A DNA stretch of 64,000 nucleotides, from the NCBI GenBank assembly GCA_022072175.1, contig JAJVIE010000002.1, positions 36,448-100,447 of the forward strand. The letters run 5' to 3'. This stretch comes from Candidatus Omnitrophota bacterium (GTDB lineage: Bacteria > Omnitrophota > Gorgyraeia > 2-02-FULL-51-18). The notes beneath the pieces were generated by a model, which saw only the letters and a list, made by a program, of their open reading frames with translations, searched no databases and was not told the origin of the DNA. Below, piece by piece: positions 48,135 through 57,798 of the stretch; positions within the stretch are counted from its first letter, which is position 1, and every line of letters starts with the position of its first letter. Both the position numbers and the translations under genes were made by a program.

Positions 48135-50162
48135 TTAGTTAACGTAAGCAGTTAGAATTTGGATAAAAATAGTAGTAGTAGTTCTAACGACCCCTATTTG
48201 TTTAACAGCAAGGTTATTTGTAGTAGGGGGAGTTATTGTAAAGGCACCTGTTGATCCTAAGTATACAGGCTTTCCAATATCAGCGGCGTTAAAAGCAGCA
48301 TCGGAAGAACCCAATGTATACAATCCTTCAGTTACAACCCTTATCGTTTGACCAGCGGTTACACCAGAAGCAGAATGAGCTATACCAATTACATGAAATA
48401 AATCATCTGTTGTTGCATCATTATCAGCTTTATAAACTCTTCCAGCCGTTTCTCCGTCAACAGCATATCTTACTAAGAAAGAAGTATTTGCGGCAAAAGT
48501 CTCCCCAGCAGCTTCTTCAATTTTCAAACTTGAATGGAAATGTAAGGCATCTGCGGATCCATCACTAACCAAAGTACTTAATTGAGTAGAGGTTGCTGTA
48601 GCGGCAGCTAAAACACCACTTCCATTAGTAATAGCAACCCTATCAGAGGTCAAGGCGGCTAACTTAGATAATTCAATAGCGGCCGCAGCATCTACTTTTG
48701 CATTAGTTATAGCACCATCTTTAATTCTAAGAGCGTCAGTATTGATTTCAATTGTAGAATCATCAACATTTACTTCTAATGAACCATCTACATTTTGCCC
48801 CAAACCTAGGCCAGCAACGTCTGCATTGATTTTATCTTTATCAACTGAGTCATTAGCTAATTGAGTCGTACCTACACCAGCATCGGCAATCTTTAATCCA
48901 GCGGCGGCCTTTGTAAGTGTACTGCCGTCTAATTCAAGAGCAAGCTGGTTAGCAACAAATTGTAAACCTTCTCCGTCGTGATCTACAGAAATATTAGATC
49001 CTGAAACAGTGATACCGTCTCCGCCAGTTAAGCCAGATATTGAATTGAAGAAAGTAAATTGGATTGGATCAGTTCCAATAGTTGTAACTGATCCAACTTG
49101 GATAAATAATTTACCAGCGTTATCAGTCCCTTCTTGAACAGCAACATAAGCACCATTGATTTCATCTATAGGAGAAAGAGAATCAAAATCTTCAGCTCTT
49201 ACTGGAGCACCTGTTGCTTGTACTAGATAAATCCCGTTTTGAGTAGGGGCAGCTTGGTTTTTAATAAGGATTCTATCTCCTGTGGCTAACGTTACTCCGT
49301 CAATTACATCTCCATCTTCAAAATCAGATGCTAATGTTCCTGCGGCAACAGTAGCTGCTCTAACAGCTTGCTTAGGCTTAAGCCCTTCCGCTACAGCATC
49401 TACATACTCTTTAGTTGCGGCATCTGTATCAGCCGTTGGAGTAGCTAAGTTGGTTAACTTAAATCCACCCATTGACTGAACTGCTGTGAAAGTAACCGTC
49501 CCGTCTTTTTTAATGACGTCAGCATCATTTGCTTTTAATTCAACGGATGTTTCTAATGCTTGAAGAGCTTGCTTTATTGTAGAAGCATCCGCAATGGTAG
49601 TGCCTGTAAAAGTTCCTAAATCTTCTGAATAAGCAGCAACTCCAGATAGGATCACGAGATCATCAATTTTTGTAGTATTTGTAGCAATATCAGCTAAGTC
49701 TAAGTTAGCATCTGGTATGGTAATAGTTCTAGTAGTCGCTGTAGTAATAGCAGAAACTTCAAAAGCTAGTTGCTTCGTAGCGTCGCCATTGTCCTGAACT
49801 CTAAATACGGAATCCGAAAATACGTTACTTCCAGCCGTAGCAAGAGCTGTGTCAATTCCACTTAAGGCACCTTTTAAAGTAGCCGCTGAAGGTGTGAAAT
49901 TGGAGTAAGTATTATCATCCCCGATTAAATCAGATCCAGTAGTCCCTGAATTTGATTGTAATTCCGTCTTTGTAAAATAACGGGTATCAAAAGACCCGTC
50001 AACATCTGCAACAGATTGAACCAAAATCAATTTATCTAAAATTGCTTTTGTCAATTCTGTGGTGTCTAACTTTAAAGATCCTAAAACTAATGAGTTAGTT
50101 GTAAGATCTACGCCCCTGACCGCACCGTTAAGTAACCGTGCTAATCTTGTAATGTCTGCCAT
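48135..50162 (-). CDS. Tail fibre/structural protein
   Basis: The 675-residue protein begins MADITRLARLLNGAVRGVDL, with a conserved docking-type N-terminus also seen in the 119-residue neighbour. A middle module (GLKPKQAVRAATVAAGTLASD...GDRILIKNQAAPTQNGIYLV) is a common phage fibre domain. Gly/Thr/Asn-rich beta repeats and a C-terminal beta domain (HVIGIAHSASGVTAGQTIRVVTEGLYTLG) follow. It probably forms part of a side or tail fibre. The ATG has only a weak ribosome site. A strong terminator follows. Confidence 0.75.
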   Translation of the reverse strand: MADITRLARLLNGAVRGVDLTTNSLVLGSLKLDTTELTKAILDKLILVQSVADVDGSFDTRYFTKTELQSNSGTTGSDLIGDDNTYSNFTPSAATLKGALSGIDTALATAGSNVFSDSVFRVQDNGDATKQLAFEVSAITTATTRTITIPDANLDLADIATNTTKIDDLVILSGVAAYSEDLGTFTGTTIADASTIKQALQALETSVELKANDADVIKKDGTVTFTAVQSMGGFKLTNLATPTADTDAATKEYVDAVAEGLKPKQAVRAATVAAGTLASDFEDGDVIDGVTLATGDRILIKNQAAPTQNGIYLVQATGAPVRAEDFDSLSPIDEINGAYVAVQEGTDNAGKLFIQVGSVTTIGTDPIQFTFFNSISGLTGGDGITVSGSNISVDHDGEGLQFVANQLALELDGSTLTKAAAGLKIADAGVGTTQLANDSVDKDKINADVAGLGLGQNVDGSLEVNVDDSTIEINTDALRIKDGAITNAKVDAAAAIELSKLAALTSDRVAITNGSGVLAAATATSTQLSTLVSDGSADALHFHSSLKIEEAAGETFAANTSFLVRYAVDGETAGRVYKADNDATTDDLFHVIGIAHSASGVTAGQTIRVVTEGLYTLGSSDAAFNAADIGKPVYLGSTGAFTITPPTTNNLAVKQIGVVRTTTTIFIQILTAYVN

Positions 50163-50189
50163 TTAATCCCCCTGAAAAGTTAAAAAGCC

Positions 50190-50369
50190 TTATTCCACTA
50201 AGGTTTCGTAAGTTATGTTTAAATCCTTGACCTTTAAGTCAATTCCTTGTTTTTTAAATAAATCATTTACTTTTAAAGCTGAATTAGTAAGAATTTTAGT
50301 AATCTTCTTGTTTAATTCCTTTTCCAGTTTTTTAAAGTCTTTCTCATTTAATTTTTCTAAATCTTGCAT
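50190..50369 (-). CDS. Small helical protein between fibre genes (59 aa)
   Basis: The frame starts MQDLEKLNEKDFKKLEKELN and ends ITYETLVE. It is Lys/Glu-rich and predicted to be a helical hairpin or coiled coil. AAAGGAT precedes the ATG, and the gene fills the gap between the 675- and 853-residue fibre genes. A fibre-assembly helper (T4 gp57A is a small helical fibre chaperone) would suit size and place, but no sequence match is claimed. Confidence 0.58.
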   Translation of the reverse strand: MQDLEKLNEKDFKKLEKELNKKITKILTNSALKVNDLFKKQGIDLKVKDLNITYETLVE

Positions 50370-50385
50370 CTTAATATCCTTTTAT

Positions 50386-52947
50386 TTATAATTGTTTAGG
50401 CGTACTCACCCTAACAAGTAAATCTTTTTGTAATGGATTGTCTTTATTTTTAACAATTAAGCCCACTTTCACGACAAAATCACCAGCTTCAAAATCATTT
50501 ACTCCAATATTAGGCTTATCAGTGGTTAAAGTTCCTGTTTTACTAATGTAAACCGCTTGGCCAACCGCTATACTCGTAGTAATGTTTTCAAGTCTTCCAG
50601 AAACCACTACGTCTCCAGAAGCCAAGGAATCGATATCTTCATAAACTATACCTACAAAAGAATCAACCGATTGTTCGTCGCTAACGTCAATCAATTCTAA
50701 CTCACCGTCCGAATCAATAGAAACCAAAGCTCCTTTCGATAAAGTACTTAACGTACCATTTACGAAAGAATCCTTAACTATAGTCGCTGCACCTCCACCT
50801 GAAACTATAGAAGTAATATCTACAGAACCTACTCCGTGTTTATAGGTATTTAGATTTCCTGTAGAATCAACCCATAAACCATCTTGCCCTAATGCAATTA
50901 AAGGGTTAGTCGCTTCTCTGGTAAAAGTAATACCCTTAGGGTCAATTACTCCAGTTACTTCTATATCACCATTTATAACTAAAAGTTTTTCTGAAACAGG
51001 GCCGTTGATTACTACCGGTTGAGCAGATGCTACGTTAATTATGCGCCCATTATTATAAACGTCTTGTAAAGTATCCAATCCACTTGAAGTTGAAAGGATT
51101 CCCCCAGTAGCATCTTGTCTGAAAGTTAATTCATCGTCAACTTCCAGATCATAAATCATCTGAATTTCATTACTTGGGTTGTTAATCGCACCTATTTCAT
51201 TATAATCAATCCCACTTCTTAAATATCTACCATTTAAGTAAACTTCTAATACTCCAGCTCCTACGACATAAAATTCGTTATTATTACTATCTCGGCTATC
51301 CAAAGGTAAGATTATGGGGGTTCCAGCTAAAACTGGCCCTAATAGTTGATTTCCACTTGGAAATGCAGCAACTACTTCTATAACCTCTTCATAGGTATTA
51401 GTGTTTAAGATATCATCAATAAGATTTATGTTTTGAGTATTTGCGGAAATTGCTTCAACTAACGTATCATTTACCGTAAATTGACCAGGTAATCCAATAT
51501 TAGGTAAAGCTGTAAAAGGAATAGTCGTTGCTGTTTCAGGATCGAAACCTAGAAAAGTCTTTAAAGCATCTGGTGTCTCATCCGAAACTTGCTTACTTTC
51601 ACCAGCATCTAACTCTCCCAAGCCCCTTAAATATAATTTTGATCCTCTACGGTAAGCTAACCAATAATTCTCGTCAATTCTTTCAAAGTCTGTAGATGCG
51701 ATTATTTGATAATTAGTAGCCCCTACTCCAGTACCTGAGAAAACTCTATTAGAATCTTTTGGGATTTTAATAAAAAGCATTTCACCGTCGGCTATATTGA
51801 TTACCGATGAACCACCAGTACCATCTTGTCTTGTAAGTTCATAATTAAAACCAATACCAAAGATATTTAATACAGCTATAACGTCCGCAGTTGCAGGAGT
51901 TACTGAATTGTCAGTGATTAAAAGGGAGCTTCCTGTCCATGAAAATCTAGCATTACCAGCTAATGAGGCTTGAACTAAAATAGAGTTTAATTGAGAATAT
52001 ACTCCGTTTAAACTTCCAACTCCTTGCTGAAACCAAAAATCCGTCCCTTTCAAGAACTTAATTTCTGTTAAAATAGCATCGTGCAACTTCTTGAAATTAC
52101 TTATGTCTTTATCAGCACCCGTAAAATCTTCAATATAAGAAGATAATGTACCAATCGCTCCTGAATCTGTTCCTGTTACTGTATTACTTCCGGTATATGA
52201 GTCAGAATCAGGCAATCTTACTTTTATAGTAGTTGTACCACCCTGAGATACCGTAGCGGTTGCTCCACCAGAGAAAGTTACTTCTTCGCCAGTAGTGAAA
52301 GTTCCAACAACTCCTGAAAGAGTTAAGGTGATTTCAGGCTCTTCTTGAGAAGCCCATGAAAAAGAATTATAAGGATTGGCAATAGTTCCTAATTTAAAGA
52401 ATAATTCTCTTTTATCTAAAATACCTATTATATTACCTAAATTGTCAACATCTACAATCGCCAAAGGGATACGATCAGGATTACCAGAAAATCCACCAGT
52501 CAAAACCTCAACCGTAACCATTAAATCCGTTTGAGTATCTATCTCTTGGTTAAATTCAAGTCCTAAACCACCGTTAGCCGAAGGATCCCAAAATGCTTTT
52601 ACCGCAGAAGTATTAGTCTCATATCCAAGTTTTAATTCTAAGTAATTCTTAGTACCATCCGTCAAAGCAGCAGCAGGAACTGTAATATTAGGGGATCCAC
52701 TCTCTGAGGTGTACCATGAGAAATCAAAGGTATTTGCCCCATGAATTAAAGTAGCATCGGTGGTATTTACTGTAGCGGAAGTAAGGCCTATTCCAGTAAC
52801 GGAAAAACCTTTTAGAATATAATTAAGATTACTTAAGAATTGTTTAGTATAGAACTTAGAATCCGTTAGTACGCCGGATTGCTGACTTATGAAATCTTCT
52901 AAGTCATATCGTTGCTGTGGTAAAAGACGGATTCGGCTTAGAATCAT
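50386..52947 (-). CDS. Large tail fibre/baseplate-attached structural protein
   Basis: The 853-residue protein is almost wholly beta-structured, with Gly/Thr-rich segments. The N-terminal 190 residues (IRLLPQQRYDLEDFISQQSGVLTDSKFYTKQFL...) look like a baseplate-binding head. A TFTTGEEVTFSGGATATVSQ unit near residue 217 is a Gly-rich insert, and the LNGRYLRSGIDYNEIG module near 570 is shared with the 119-residue protein. Its place after the baseplate genes indicates fibre or baseplate periphery. AGAGGTT precedes the ATG and the late-type promoter is about 35 bases upstream. Confidence 0.72.
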   Translation of the reverse strand: MILSRIRLLPQQRYDLEDFISQQSGVLTDSKFYTKQFLSNLNYILKGFSVTGIGLTSATVNTTDATLIHGANTFDFSWYTSESGSPNITVPAAALTDGTKNYLELKLGYETNTSAVKAFWDPSANGGLGLEFNQEIDTQTDLMVTVEVLTGGFSGNPDRIPLAIVDVDNLGNIIGILDKRELFFKLGTIANPYNSFSWASQEEPEITLTLSGVVGTFTTGEEVTFSGGATATVSQGGTTTIKVRLPDSDSYTGSNTVTGTDSGAIGTLSSYIEDFTGADKDISNFKKLHDAILTEIKFLKGTDFWFQQGVGSLNGVYSQLNSILVQASLAGNARFSWTGSSLLITDNSVTPATADVIAVLNIFGIGFNYELTRQDGTGGSSVINIADGEMLFIKIPKDSNRVFSGTGVGATNYQIIASTDFERIDENYWLAYRRGSKLYLRGLGELDAGESKQVSDETPDALKTFLGFDPETATTIPFTALPNIGLPGQFTVNDTLVEAISANTQNINLIDDILNTNTYEEVIEVVAAFPSGNQLLGPVLAGTPIILPLDSRDSNNNEFYVVGAGVLEVYLNGRYLRSGIDYNEIGAINNPSNEIQMIYDLEVDDELTFRQDATGGILSTSSGLDTLQDVYNNGRIINVASAQPVVINGPVSEKLLVINGDIEVTGVIDPKGITFTREATNPLIALGQDGLWVDSTGNLNTYKHGVGSVDITSIVSGGGAATIVKDSFVNGTLSTLSKGALVSIDSDGELELIDVSDEQSVDSFVGIVYEDIDSLASGDVVVSGRLENITTSIAVGQAVYISKTGTLTTDKPNIGVNDFEAGDFVVKVGLIVKNKDNPLQKDLLVRVSTPKQL

Positions 52948-52980
52948 GTAAAACCTCTAAAATATTGATATTTTCTTCTT

Positions 52981-52992
52981 AAATTATATCAA
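52981..52992 (-). promoter_or_regulatory. Late-type promoter element before the 853-residue fibre gene
   Basis: The minus strand reads TTGATATAATTT with the hexamer at 52983-52988, located between baseplate and fibre genes. Confidence 0.7.
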
Positions 52993-53014
52993 GTACGCCT
53001 TTAAGCAAGTGATT

Positions 53015-54355
53015 TTAGATACTTGGGGCATCATCATCACTAACATAAGGGTTATCTATTAAATACTTGTAAGAAGGCTTTAAAATTATAAAGTTTACTA
53101 TTACTCCAGCGGCGGCCAAAGATCTCAAAATTTGCTCAACTGCAGCTCTAGCTCCTGCTGGAGATGTCATGTAAATAGGTAAATCTTGACCAGCTTTCCT
53201 TGGAATATAGGGAGTAGTAGCACTTAAAACATTGATATATTCCCCAATTGGATGATCAAACTTAAACAAATAGGAAGGGTCAATTAAGACCGTCTTAGAA
53301 TTGGGTATTCCTCGGTAACGAACAGGTTGCTCTTGCCTTTCCGTGCCCCATCCGAAAACCAATAAACCAAAGGGTTCTATTATTTTAGAAGTATCATCTA
53401 CAATGACTGAGGTTTTAATATTATTTTTAATAACCAATTCTTCGGTTATAGCATTTTGAGAAGTCACAGTAAAACTTAATTGACTCCCTGAAACATCATA
53501 AAAGAAAGACCCTTCCCAAATCCCATTTTCAGGAGCTATGGGAGATTCAAGGGTAGAATCAGCATGGAAGTGATGAGATCCTGTCAAAATTCTCCTCAAA
53601 GCTGGTACAATAGCAGGAATTTCTACAATAACCTCATTAGGACGAATCTCATAAATCATAACTCTTTGATCTTGGTTTAAGAGGATAGTTTTTACAGTAT
53701 CAAAGTCTACTTTCCCAATTCCAAATCCAGAAGAGGGTAAAATCTCTATTGATCCCTGGGGGCCTGGTGTATTTGTCCGAATATTTAGAACTTCGTCACC
53801 TGTTAAGGCATCCTCTATTATAGAGACGGTTAGTCCCTCGAATTTATTTAAGATTAGTTGAACCTCTTCGGCGGTAGCATTTCCCGGATTTAATATGTCA
53901 CTAGCTAGCACTTTTACAGTTTGCTCGGCTCTACCATCTACCCTTAATTTAAACTCATCTCCAACGACTATGTTATACAAAGCTGCATTATTGCTTGTTA
54001 CGTTAGCCCTAGAAAATAACGGCCCCCAAAACACATCTGCGGTGTCATAAAAGGATTTTCTTATTTGCTTTGGTTTTAAACTTAAATTAGGTATTAATTC
54101 TTGGAATTTAGAATCATCTAATCCAAGTTCAACGGGGCGAGAGACTCCTAAGGAGTTAGCTAACTTATCGAGATTAGTGCCCTCTGCGGTTCTTACGAAT
54201 AATTGAGCTTTGGTATTTTCTATTTGTTGAGCAACTTCTCCATCGGTAGTAGAAAAAGCCTTTAAAAAAGCCGTTATAATCGGGTTTTCTCCCGGCTTAA
54301 AAGCCTTAGGTATAGTCCTTATGTAACGATCTAATTTATTTTGATATTGACTCAT
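53015..54355 (-). CDS. Baseplate wedge-type protein downstream of baseplate J
   Basis: The 446-residue protein directly follows the baseplate J-like gene, the position of P2 gpI or gp7-like wedge proteins. The N-terminus (NKLDRYIRTIPKAFKPGENPIITAFLKAF...AEGTNLDKLANSLGV) resembles the tail-protein start that docks onto J. The rest is a beta-rich body with GSHHFHADSTLESP near the middle, and a C-terminal helical and hydrophobic piece (AAVEQILRSLAAAGVIVNFIILKP). It probably connects the baseplate to fibres. Family naming is tentative. Confidence 0.68.
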   Translation of the reverse strand: MSQYQNKLDRYIRTIPKAFKPGENPIITAFLKAFSTTDGEVAQQIENTKAQLFVRTAEGTNLDKLANSLGVSRPVELGLDDSKFQELIPNLSLKPKQIRKSFYDTADVFWGPLFSRANVTSNNAALYNIVVGDEFKLRVDGRAEQTVKVLASDILNPGNATAEEVQLILNKFEGLTVSIIEDALTGDEVLNIRTNTPGPQGSIEILPSSGFGIGKVDFDTVKTILLNQDQRVMIYEIRPNEVIVEIPAIVPALRRILTGSHHFHADSTLESPIAPENGIWEGSFFYDVSGSQLSFTVTSQNAITEELVIKNNIKTSVIVDDTSKIIEPFGLLVFGWGTERQEQPVRYRGIPNSKTVLIDPSYLFKFDHPIGEYINVLSATTPYIPRKAGQDLPIYMTSPAGARAAVEQILRSLAAAGVIVNFIILKPSYKYLIDNPYVSDDDAPSI

Positions 54356-54360
54356 TTATT

Positions 54361-57300
54361 TTACCCTACTAAAATCAAACTTTCCCTAGTTCTACCTAAC
54401 TCATTTTGAGCTATCGCTATATTTTGAGTGGGTGAATTTAAGACTACATCCGAAACTCCAGCTATTCTTATTACTCTAGCTCGGATTTCCTCGATTATAA
54501 TATCTTGCCCTACTCCTAAATTGTTAATATAAGCAGTTACCTCTGATTTTATTTCATTTTCCAAGGAAGCGATTGAGATTCCTTCCCTTAAGGTTACATT
54601 TAAGTTTATAGCAACTTCTCTAACTGTAGGGGCAAGTACTTGAAAAGTTATTCCTGCGGCACCTATACCAGGGAAAGTTATTAAATCGGAATCATCTCCG
54701 TAAATTGTCCTATGTACTAACCACACTAAGCCCGTATAATAATCATAAGCTGTCAAGCCCCTTAAAACTTCTGTATTGAAGTTCAATTGACTATTTGCCA
54801 ACCCACCAGCAACTTGAATATATCCGTCCGACCCATCTTTTTTACTTGAGATTTGTACTTTCGTCCCATCCTCTACAGACTCAATATCTGCTTTTGTACT
54901 TAAAGAAGTAATCTTTGTGTTATTTAAAAATTCTACTAAGTTCTTAGTGGTAGTAGGTAAAATAATAAAAGGGTCGGTTATAGCTGGAATGTTGGCAAAA
55001 GCACTTGAAACAGTTATTTGCCCACCTACCGCTATATATTGAGAAATATTCCTAGTCTGGGACATTAAAACATCAGCATTCCCTAGAGTTTCAGGTATAC
55101 CATTCTCATTTTCAAATTCTATATAACCATTACCAACAGTATTTACCGCAGTTATTTTAAAGAATCCGTTGTTCCCATTTTGATTGAAATTAGTAATTTT
55201 AACTAAATCACCTATCGAGATATCATTCAAATCAACAGGCAACACTGAAAATTCTACTCTAAAAATATCCCCACCTTGATCGGTTACGGTAGTTCCATTA
55301 CCTAAAACCGTATTAGCCCCATCCAAAAACGAAACATCATAATCTTTAATGTCCTCATTTATTGGAAAAACAATTCCAAAATCACTATTGGCAAATTGGG
55401 TTGTAGACACTCCATTAGTAACCTCTCCAGCGTAATTTAATACGACTGAAAAAGTACTATTGATAATATCGTTATCTAAAATAACAACTAAGGAATCATT
55501 TTCTTTAAATGAATAAGGACCACTATTACCTGAAACTCGATAAGCCTTTCTAGCTATTTGAGAAGTTTGCTCCTCATCCAGTGGGAAGTTAAAGGCCCCA
55601 TTACCAGTAGAGGTACTTAATATTTCAATTGTTCCATTTAAGTAAGTATTAGTGCTTATTTCTAAATAATTTATACCAGCTATTTGCCTAACGTAAGCTG
55701 TAGCACCTTCTAATTGGTTATTGATAAAAATAGAAGTTCCTTCTGCTGAAACCCCTCCTAAAAAAGAAACATCAAAGGTTATAGTTTGTGTAGATCCTCC
55801 ATCAACCACTATGTCCAAGGTTTGTCCGGCCACTGGAGAATAATTTTCAGGTAAAGCTGCTCGTATCTTAGCTCTCGTAAATAAAGATCCTGCGGTTATT
55901 GAACTTCCTGCAATTAAAGGCTCATTTAACTCTATAATTCCCAATTCTCTATTTAAAGTATAATCTCGATCAACCCCGACTTTCTCGATAGTAGTAAAAT
56001 TAAGACCATTTAAAGAATCGTTAGCACTTCCACCCGTTATCTGTACTCTCGACTTAGAACTTAACTTTGTGTTGCTTGTAATCCTAACCCTAGTGTTGTT
56101 ATCGGAAGTTTCAGCTAACGCCCCAACTAATTGATCATTTATAACTTTTACTATTTCTTGAGGAGAAATAGAAGTAGGATCGGAAAAGTCTAATGCTTGG
56201 AAGGTAACCGTTTGTGGGTTAGCGGTTTTACCATCTATTATAAAAGTCAAAGTATGTGGGAAAGGTCCTATAGCCATAAAATTATATGGACTTTGATTCT
56301 GAGAGTCTAAAAAAGCAGTTTCTCCGTCCTTCGACATCAAAATATCATCTTTAAATAAGTAAAGAGTATCATTTAGGTTAACTGGAAATCCTAAAATACT
56401 GTTAGCTGTACCCCCTGTAACCTGTAAACTCTCATTTATATCTTTCTTAGCCGTAATAACTAATTTTTGTCCATTTTGGGAAGTCCTAGCTTCAATCAAG
56501 GTCGCTTTATCATTTATAGCAGTAACTATTTCTTCGGCGGTAGCATTGTCGGGAAACTCAAAATCTGTAAATACGAAATTTACCGTTTCTGATTGAGTCC
56601 CTACATTATATGTAAGAGTTAGAGGTACTCCCGACATATTATAAGGTTCTTGTAAATTAGTCTCTATTTGTGCCTTTACGATCGGGAAAAGTTCTAATTG
56701 TAATCTCTCTTCTCCTCCAGTTGCCGATCTTACTATTTCCTCAAATCCACGGCTAGAAAACGAAGGTTCAAATCCAGTTCCATCATCTATATAAACTTTT
56801 ACAGGCCCACATTCATCTAAAGGAGGTATTACGTTAGCTGATACTACCCTCTTTGCGGTTTCAGTATCAACTAGCCCCACTATTGCATTTAAGATTGCTT
56901 CTTTTACACCTCTTGATAAGGATTGAATCGTAGATCTTATCCGATCTCGTAATTCGTCGTCAGTTTCATAATCTCTACCTGACGTAAATCTGGAAATGTT
57001 CTCTACCCTTGCTCCTGGGAAAGGTTGACTCACCCAACCAAATTGCCCTTGAATTGATTTAATTGCAATGTTACCAGATGATCCAGGTACTTGAGCAGTA
57101 ACATCTACATTATCTAATCTAGCTTCTCCAGCGAATAATAAAGCATCATTATCTAAGGTATAAATAATCTCTGAATTAGTTCCTGTTGAAGGAACTCTTA
57201 CTTGGGTTCCAGCTAAAATAAGCTGATCATTACCTTGCTTTAAAATAACAGATTCTTCGATAGCATGATTTTTAGTTAAAGGATTATCGAGTGTAAAAGT

Positions 57301-57783
57301 AAAATAGTTTATATTATTCGTAGGTACAACTGAGTAAGTAACTTCTTCCTCATTTGTAGTACCTCTTCCTAAAATTAAAGTGCCAGAAGAACCTATTAGA
57401 CCACTCGAAGCATCATTCACATCAATACTCGTATTCCCTATAATTGGAGCAGGAGATCCAGCAAAGAAATTTGTGGAGACTTTTACAAAGTTTTCAGGAC
57501 GTAAAATAGATACCTTACCCCTAGCAGCTCTAGCAAGTCTTCTTGTTATACCGTATTCAAATGCTTTATTATCTAAGTCAGAGTCAGTTATGGCATCTAA
57601 ATCAACTAATCTAGCTATTTGTGCCATTTGTACATATTGAGCAAAGTCTTCTTGAGCAATCGCACTCGTAAGAACATCTAAAACCGATCCTGGGTTAATA
57701 TCATTTAACCCTAATTCAGCGATTAAAGTAGTGATTAAATCCGTTTGTATTTGCCTTTGACTTTTTAATTGTAGTTTTGCCAT
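54361..57783 (-). CDS. Baseplate J-like protein
   Basis: The 1140-residue protein has the baseplate J/gp6 signature. The region FTSGRDYETDDELRDRIRSTIQS...GVKEAILNAIVGL (residues about 265-300) is the family core, and the C-terminus (VREVAINLNVTLREGISIASLENEIKSEVTAYINNLGVGQDI...RIAGVSDVVLNSP) is the typical J ending. The large middle (about 340-1000) carries repeated beta domains (TLTYNVGTQSETVNFVF; LTFIIDGKTANPQTVTF; LDIVVDGGSTQTITF) that look like paralogous copies of one module. It forms the baseplate wedge ring around the hub in contractile tails. AGGAT precedes the ATG. Confidence 0.85.
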   Translation of the reverse strand: MAKLQLKSQRQIQTDLITTLIAELGLNDINPGSVLDVLTSAIAQEDFAQYVQMAQIARLVDLDAITDSDLDNKAFEYGITRRLARAARGKVSILRPENFVKVSTNFFAGSPAPIIGNTSIDVNDASSGLIGSSGTLILGRGTTNEEEVTYSVVPTNNINYFTFTLDNPLTKNHAIEESVILKQGNDQLILAGTQVRVPSTGTNSEIIYTLDNDALLFAGEARLDNVDVTAQVPGSSGNIAIKSIQGQFGWVSQPFPGARVENISRFTSGRDYETDDELRDRIRSTIQSLSRGVKEAILNAIVGLVDTETAKRVVSANVIPPLDECGPVKVYIDDGTGFEPSFSSRGFEEIVRSATGGEERLQLELFPIVKAQIETNLQEPYNMSGVPLTLTYNVGTQSETVNFVFTDFEFPDNATAEEIVTAINDKATLIEARTSQNGQKLVITAKKDINESLQVTGGTANSILGFPVNLNDTLYLFKDDILMSKDGETAFLDSQNQSPYNFMAIGPFPHTLTFIIDGKTANPQTVTFQALDFSDPTSISPQEIVKVINDQLVGALAETSDNNTRVRITSNTKLSSKSRVQITGGSANDSLNGLNFTTIEKVGVDRDYTLNRELGIIELNEPLIAGSSITAGSLFTRAKIRAALPENYSPVAGQTLDIVVDGGSTQTITFDVSFLGGVSAEGTSIFINNQLEGATAYVRQIAGINYLEISTNTYLNGTIEILSTSTGNGAFNFPLDEEQTSQIARKAYRVSGNSGPYSFKENDSLVVILDNDIINSTFSVVLNYAGEVTNGVSTTQFANSDFGIVFPINEDIKDYDVSFLDGANTVLGNGTTVTDQGGDIFRVEFSVLPVDLNDISIGDLVKITNFNQNGNNGFFKITAVNTVGNGYIEFENENGIPETLGNADVLMSQTRNISQYIAVGGQITVSSAFANIPAITDPFIILPTTTKNLVEFLNNTKITSLSTKADIESVEDGTKVQISSKKDGSDGYIQVAGGLANSQLNFNTEVLRGLTAYDYYTGLVWLVHRTIYGDDSDLITFPGIGAAGITFQVLAPTVREVAINLNVTLREGISIASLENEIKSEVTAYINNLGVGQDIIIEEIRARVIRIAGVSDVVLNSPTQNIAIAQNELGRTRESLILVG

Positions 57784-57798
57784 CGTATAAATCCTATA

